Of a stretch of 64,000 nt of DNA, positions 58,153 through 64,000 are shown piece after piece (the stretch's first letter is position 1; every line of letters begins with the position of its first letter). The translations under genes were made by a program, and so were the position numbers. The DNA is taken from contig OY720345.1 of the NCBI GenBank assembly GCA_963082975.1, positions 1,687,001-1,751,000 on the forward strand, written 5' to 3'. Origin of the DNA: Labia minor. Lineage: Eukaryota > Arthropoda > Insecta > Dermaptera > Spongiphoridae. The notes under the pieces were generated by a model. That model searched no databases. It was not told the origin of the DNA and saw only the letters and a list, made by a program, of their open reading frames with translations.

Positions 58153-60151
58153 TTATATTTCTTTGACCTCTGCAAATGAGACATTACAATTCCATCCACA
58201 TCGTGTTCTTATCAAAACTTGTTTGGCTTGAGTACAAGAACAGTGACGTCAAGGTTTCTTTTAAGAAGGAGATGCACCGAAAAAGTTGAAGACAATTCGG
58301 AATACGCTGAGTATTTTAAAAAGCACCTTGATGGTTTTTTAGAACGTTTGTTTAGAACAATAAAACGACAAAGGTCGAGAGAAACGAAGAGGGTGGAAAA
58401 AAATAAAAGAGGAAGGAACAACCTTAGAACAGTTAAAGGCATTTTGTGTGAAAGGACCAAAGAGACCATGGATGGCCTAAGAATGATAAAAGAAAGTTAG
58501 TGGGAGATTTCAAGGCTAAGGAGATGAAGAGAGGATCAAGAATGGAATAACAATGATCCATCAAGGGCAAATAATGGAGAATGCAGGAAAAAAAAACTGC
58601 ATTGACATCAGAACATCAGAAAGTAATAAACAATAATAGTTAAATTCTAACCAATCCGAACAGGGTGGAGTCGATCAAGTCATTCAGAGTGAAGTAGAAT
58701 GTCAAAATAAAGAATGGTAAGATTTACCAATCGGGTTTTTTTTTTTTCATTGATTTTTTAAACGCAACCGTGCGTAGGTTTAAAAAATAATAATCTATTT
58801 CAAACCCTTAAAAAAGAAGATAAAATATATATTCTGTATAGAAAAAAAGAAAAACAGCAGAGATAGATAGAAAAATGATTCTGATATACAAACTGGACAA
58901 ATATTTGGCATCATTCCACATTCTACCTAGAAATACAAGCTTTTAAAAAGTTTACAAATATCATTATAAATCTCGGGGAGAGGAAAAAAAACAAAACTTA
59001 GCAACTTTTCTGAATATACAGACAATAGATCTTGGCAGTAGTTAACTCTAGGCATGTAACTTTTATTTTAAATAGAATTCCTCATTGATGCTAGCGAAGA
59101 GAGAGAAAAATTCCACTTGTCGAGGTAATCTAGTGGAAAGTGGCGGGTGCTGTTCAACTCATCGTTCGCTCTCTGATGCGCAGTTTGAAGGGCAGTTCGG
59201 CAGTTGGGTTGGGTAGGAGGAAGTTCAATTCAGAGGTGATAGGGCCCGGGAAAAAATCCAGCTCAAAAAAAAAAAAAAAAAATTATATGAAATGCAAATA
59301 CCAGCAATTCATTTATAATACATTTCTATATCAATGAACAATATAAATAAATGACAATAAAGAGGTTATTATAATTATTATAACAATTTATTTTTTTTTA
59401 ATCATATACCATAAAAGTTTAACATTATGCTTGTATTAATATATATGAAAATATAGTATATATATATATATATATATATTAGTTATATTTTCTAAGAATT
59501 TTTTAAGATAATCTAAATTTTCTAAATATTTAAATTGAAATATTTTTACTATTTTTGTAGATGTTATTTTTAAAAAGTGATATTTCGTAACTATACTAAT
59601 TTTGTAAGTCCCTTTATTAAAAATAATAACAAATTATGAATATTAGAAGATTAAAATCACAAACAATTTAATACGAGTTATTTTTATAAAAGTTAAGTTA
59701 GACAAAAATTTCCGCGGATCTGTAGTCCAGGTTCATATGAATGGAAATTCAAAGGTAATTTTAATTTTACTTTTATGAATACATTATCTAATCAATAACT
59801 TTTATTAATAAAAAAAAACAAAAAAAAAAAATAAAATAAAAAAAACAATGTAGAAAAGATAATATCTCTAAATTTGTGGCTTCTAATGATTCTTTTCAAA
59901 TTTACATTATGGGTTTTAGGTAAAAAAATTACACAAAGTGCTCAATTTATTGAACTAATTAAAATAATTAAGAATGAACCGCGGTAGAGAGTGTCTGGCT
60001 AAATGCGGATGGCTTTAATTAAGATTATAATTTATTTAATTACTGAAAAAGCCGCCAGAGAATACGATTATTTATATTATATTATATTATATTTATATAA
60101 AATTATTTAAATACTGAATTAATTACATTTTTCTAGATATAATGGAATTAC

Positions 60152-60190
<39 letters not shown>

Positions 60191-63100
60191 ATTATGTAAT
60201 TAAACTTTTTAAATATTGCAAGATAGTCTAAGGATGAGGAGAAAAAAAAATATAATATTTATATATAAAATTGCGTCCTTTTTTTGTGAGTGAAATTATA
60301 TTTATAATGTTAAAAAAATGTTCTTTATTAGGTTAATCCTCCCTTAAATGTTTTCAGCCCTTGTTAGGTATATTTTATTATTATGCATTTATAAATTAGA
60401 CAAAGGCTTATATTATTGAAAAACAAATTAACCATGGTACTTAATTAAACATCATTTTTCATATTTTATTGCAAGAGTTATGTGTATTTTAAAATTATTT
60501 AATTATTTTGATTTATATTAATTATATTTATGAATGGATATCGTATTTTTAATTTGGTATTAACGAATGTCTTAACAATTCAAATATCAGAGTTATAAAA
60601 TTGTTTAACGTTTATTGAACATCAATAAATATTGATTGATAAATAGCTGACAAAAAAGAGAGATTGCTTTATGCAAATGTTTTTCAATATAAGTATATAC
60701 ATTTTAATTACCTTAATATTTTACTAAAAGCTATTAATTAATAATTCATTTATAAATAATTTGTCTTGTAATTAAGAAGAAATTAAAAAGTTAACATTGA
60801 AAATGCAGTAATTTACAATAAAAAAAAAATAAAAAAAAAAATTGTATGGAAAAGCTCAATAATGATCAAAGTTTAATTCAAAAAAAAAAAAAGAAAATGA
60901 AAAAGAAAAGGAGCAAGGAAATCAAAAAAAAAAAAAAAAAAAAGTTTTAACTTAATTTAATAGGCATAATTTCTGGAAAAAGCGTTTAGGGAGTTGCTCA
61001 CCTCATTCCAGTTTTCATGTTCTGATGTTAGTGTGTGAAGATGCATGCCACTGCTGGTTTGCTAGCTTTAATAGTAGATCAGCTGTAATCGTGCGGATAA
61101 ATATCAGTGGTCGCTAGTTAATTAGTTGACTAACTATCACTTAATAACGATGTCTGCTTGGCAATGGCTGCAGTTTAACACTTGTTTCTATCGCCTATAT
61201 ATAAAACAATGCAAATTAGTTTTGATTTATGCTGCTCGGATTAAACCATTAATTCCGCGTTATCGCTGGAGCGTAAATTAGTACAGTTCCGATAAAAATT
61301 GGCCCAAATGAAAAGAGAAATGGAGGAAAAATAGTATTTTATTTTATTTAGATTTTTTTTTAAAAAAAAAAAAATAATATTGACATGTTAAGAAGATTTA
61401 TAATTAAGATGGAATTAATCTTCTGATACCGGCAAGGTTTATTTAATTAGTTTTTCTCCTAAATTTGGTTTTAATATTTTAATAAATAGAAAAAAAAACT
61501 TGCAAAGTTTTAGTTTATATATAAGATAATGTATAAATAATGTTTCCTTTTTTTTCACAATATATATGGTAGTTGAAACAAATTCGTTTATTTTTTTTTT
61601 TTTCACTTTTCTCTCTTCTTCTCTCTTCAGAACCACGATTGCCCCCACTCTTTGACAAGACGAATGAATGGCCTTTCTTGCCGTTCTTTGTTAAATGCAT
61701 GTTCTGACTATGAATGGGTTCAAATCAATCGGAAATAATCCGGATCGGTGTCGTTTTAAAACAATTTACGATCCCCTCTTTGCTCACGTCCCGTAAGAAA
61801 GGAGGCTCTTGATAAATCGAACCCCTTCTCCACTTTCCGTATTCGTAAAGATCCGTTGCTTTGTATATAATTACACTCTTGACTGCGATAGATATTAAAA
61901 GCGGTTTAATAAGCGGTATAATAGTCGAAATGTAGTTGCCAAGTTGAACAGATTCAAATGAATTAAATCCACCAAATGATTGTTACTTTTAATAGTGAAT
62001 CGAAAACTATTCCAAGATTATTTATTGGATGATAGCGATAACTTTCCAATATTTGAGTTTACCTGTTTAGAAAGCTTAATATGAAGTTTGTTATAAGCTC
62101 AACTTACCTCATCCCTCGTTTTGAAAGTTTGCTGACACAGGGGTCTTGAATAACAGAGCGATTTGTATGAGCTGAGGTCCTTTAAACGCGAATTTGTTTC
62201 TTGCACGAGTTTAATCCGAGAATATAAATAAGCAAAATGAAGAGAGTAAAGTCTTGGGCAGCAAACTTTTATAATAAATATTATTTCCTGGCTATTTCAT
62301 TTTCATTTAAAATGTTCTCTCACATTTTTCAAATTTAATTTATATAAAATAGTTCCAAAATTTTATAATTACAAAATATTTTAATACATATTTAAAATGG
62401 ATTAAATTTATTCAATGATATTGATTTGTCAAAATAATTTTTAATGCATTTCTATTTTCTTATTTCCATATCCAAACCGAACAGAAAAACCCGAAAATTA
62501 GTGAATTAGTCAATAAAAATTACTTAATGGTTGCACATTTCGACATTCATAGTCATCTAATTTATATCCAATTTTTAATCCTTTTTATCTCAAAAACTAG
62601 AAGGAAAAAGTTTCTTAGAATTAATCTCAAAGAATCAACTGGCGAAGTTTCATCAAAGTCCTCGAGGTGCCTGGTTCGAATAATATATATTTACCATTGA
62701 AATACTGAATTTTATATCAGTTCCTTTATTTTTAAGCTAAATTAAAATCACCTATGTTAAGTTAAATTTAATAAATTAAATTATTTGAAAAATAAAGGTT
62801 TATTTGTTTTATTTATAATTAACAATTAATTATTTCGCATCAGACTACCAATCAAACGAACTGCTCAGAGGATCACTCAGGAAGTTCAACACGATTTAAC
62901 ACAAAAATTAATGATTGTATTCATCATTGAATTGGATCTTTAAAATTTCTAATCCCCCCCCCCCCTATACACTAGTTGATAAAATGTAGCCCCTCTTTCA
63001 TATACATAGAGAGAGAGAGAGAGAGAGAGGTATATTATATACCTACTTTAACTCCCTGTCCATTTAATCTGTTATTATCTTTGCTTTTATTTATATTAAA

Positions 63101-63323
63101 ATTTTGAAAAGGCGGTTTAGTTAAGAATTAACATACATTTAAAAAATGAGAATAGCAATTAAAACCATGTGATACGCCCTTTATAAATTAAATTTAAAAA
63201 ATGAATAAACAATAATAGATATAAAAAAAATTAAAAATATTTAGATTATATAGTATCATTTATTTATTTTATTATTTACATTTATACTTTTGAAATTCAA
63301 AAAAATAATTTCAAAGTTTAATC
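56749..63323. other. Long non-coding stretch with several less AT-rich islands
   Basis: No gene was recognised. Less AT-rich, low-repeat islands lie at about 57780-57970, 58200-58720, 59095-59260, 60970-61320 and 61620-62260. Two of these (61240-61290, with CCATTAATTCCGCGTTATCG, and 61760-61930) look like conserved non-coding elements. Simple repeats include (TTA)n at 57651-57679, (TA)n near 58118-58150, 59457-59479 and 60152-60175, and (GA)n at 63008-63028. The 93-codon frame at 58219 starts at TTG and has no recognisable domain. Confidence 0.45.
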
Positions 63324-63450
63324 CAGTGATTCTCAACCTTTTGTTTTTACCACGGTACACTTTTAACGGTTTAAAAATTTGGGGGCACACAAAGAAAAAG
63401 ATAAGTGTAAAAGTTATTTACTTACCTATCATAGGACTGTGTGCAGAAAA
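63324..63450 (+). mobile_element. hAT-type element end (fragment)
   Basis: CAGTGATTCTCAACCTTTTG is a typical hAT terminal repeat, followed by CCACGGTACAC and GGGGGCACACAAAG, as in many hAT MITEs. I could not find the opposite TIR or a matching 8-bp duplication, so the copy is truncated or its other end is decayed. Confidence 0.55.
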
Positions 63451-64000
63451 ATTTCGTTTATTAGTTTTGTAAATTAAAATTTTTTGTGAGAAGTGGCTGG
63501 TTAACCAAACCAACTCTAATATTATAGAACATTTTCATTTTTTTTTTTTTTTTTAAATATATATAGTATTATTTTTATATAAAGGAAAATTAAAAGAAAA
63601 AACAATTAATATTGTTTTATTTCTCTTATATTTATTTTTTAATACAATATTTGACAGGATTTAATTTGATTTTCGCAAATTAATGAATTCTGGGTAGGCG
63701 GGTGGAAAATGTCAACAGATGATTGAAACAATTCAGATTGATGGGACATTTATGTATATACACACAATAATAGTTAGTTTTTATTATTTTTGAAAAACAT
63801 AATACATTTATATGAATATATAATTGATTTTTTTTTTTTGTATAAAAAAAAAAATTGGATATTGAATGGGTTTGGGTGGCTCATTTATTCAGAAAAAAAA
63901 GGATTTTATCTGTGTTAATTAAGGATTGGTTAATACTAAATATTATAATAATACATCAACATGAAATTACTTGTAAAATAATACTATGAACAGTAATTTG
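63451..64000. other. Non-coding AT-rich stretch
   Basis: Nothing was recognised beyond T- and A-tracts. Confidence 0.6.

Noticed and set aside
58219-58500. 93-codon plus-strand frame rich in Arg and Glu
   Set aside because: It starts at TTG, has no recognisable domain, and the opposite strand is also open; a chance frame in a less AT-rich island is more likely.

Overview
The window is a 64 kb stretch of very AT-rich nuclear DNA from an invertebrate animal, most likely an arthropod. The reasons are long A/T tracts and microsatellites, no operons or Shine-Dalgarno sites, almost no open frames, and a dense mixture of eukaryotic mobile elements (Metaviridae/Ty3-gypsy-like LTR elements, Helitrons, a MULE, mariner, hAT, an RTE-like LINE and tRNA-derived modules). 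I could not identify the species. No ordinary host protein-coding gene was recognised, so the region is probably intergenic or part of a very long intron. A few more GC-rich, low-repeat islands may be conserved regulatory sequence.

Layout. 1-12 kb: simple repeats, a short Helitron (996-1783), a modular repeat here called family Y (5549-6403) and a MITE with 33-bp inverted ends (7915-8162). 12.3-15 kb: a young, complete but non-autonomous LTR retrotransposon (12275-15001) with identical 226-bp LTRs, an exact 18-nt tRNA-Pro-type primer-binding site and one 785-codon ORF. The ORF fuses a SAP domain, Gag, two zinc knuckles and an aspartic protease to an arginine/serine-rich tail; it has no reverse transcriptase. 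16-24 kb: Y-family copies, a 2.9-kb Helitron (20374-23315) carrying a captured reverse-transcriptase fragment, and a hAT MITE (24078-24341). About 26.3 kb: a relic of an autonomous Helitron Rep/helicase gene.

31.9-39.3 kb: a TIR element (family X) split by a second young LTR retrotransposon (32024-38263, identical 234-bp LTRs) with Gag and Pol. This element has a canonical U UUA AAC frameshift site and a primer-binding site that is a 13-nt perfect complement of the predicted 5' end of its own mRNA, which points to self-primed reverse transcription. Its protease region is interrupted by a 1589-bp insertion with a TAT duplication. 41.4-42.2 kb: an internally deleted mariner. 44.3-49.1 kb: a MULE-type DNA transposon with a perfect 9-bp target duplication and a broken zinc-finger ORF. 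It holds a fragment of family X, which itself holds a Helitron; the intact X copy proves the Helitron boundaries. 50.5-51.6 kb: a second full X copy in inverse orientation. 52.8 kb: an RTE-type endonuclease fragment. 55.6-56.7 kb: another Helitron. 63.3 kb: a hAT end.

The most novel signals are the SAP-Gag-protease-RS retroelement whose ORF begins inside the primer-binding site and ends inside the 3' LTR; the predicted self-priming element; a Helitron lineage spreading a reverse-transcriptase fragment; and a modular X/Y repeat superfamily that spreads CRE (TGACGTCA) and ETS (ACCGGAAGT) motifs.
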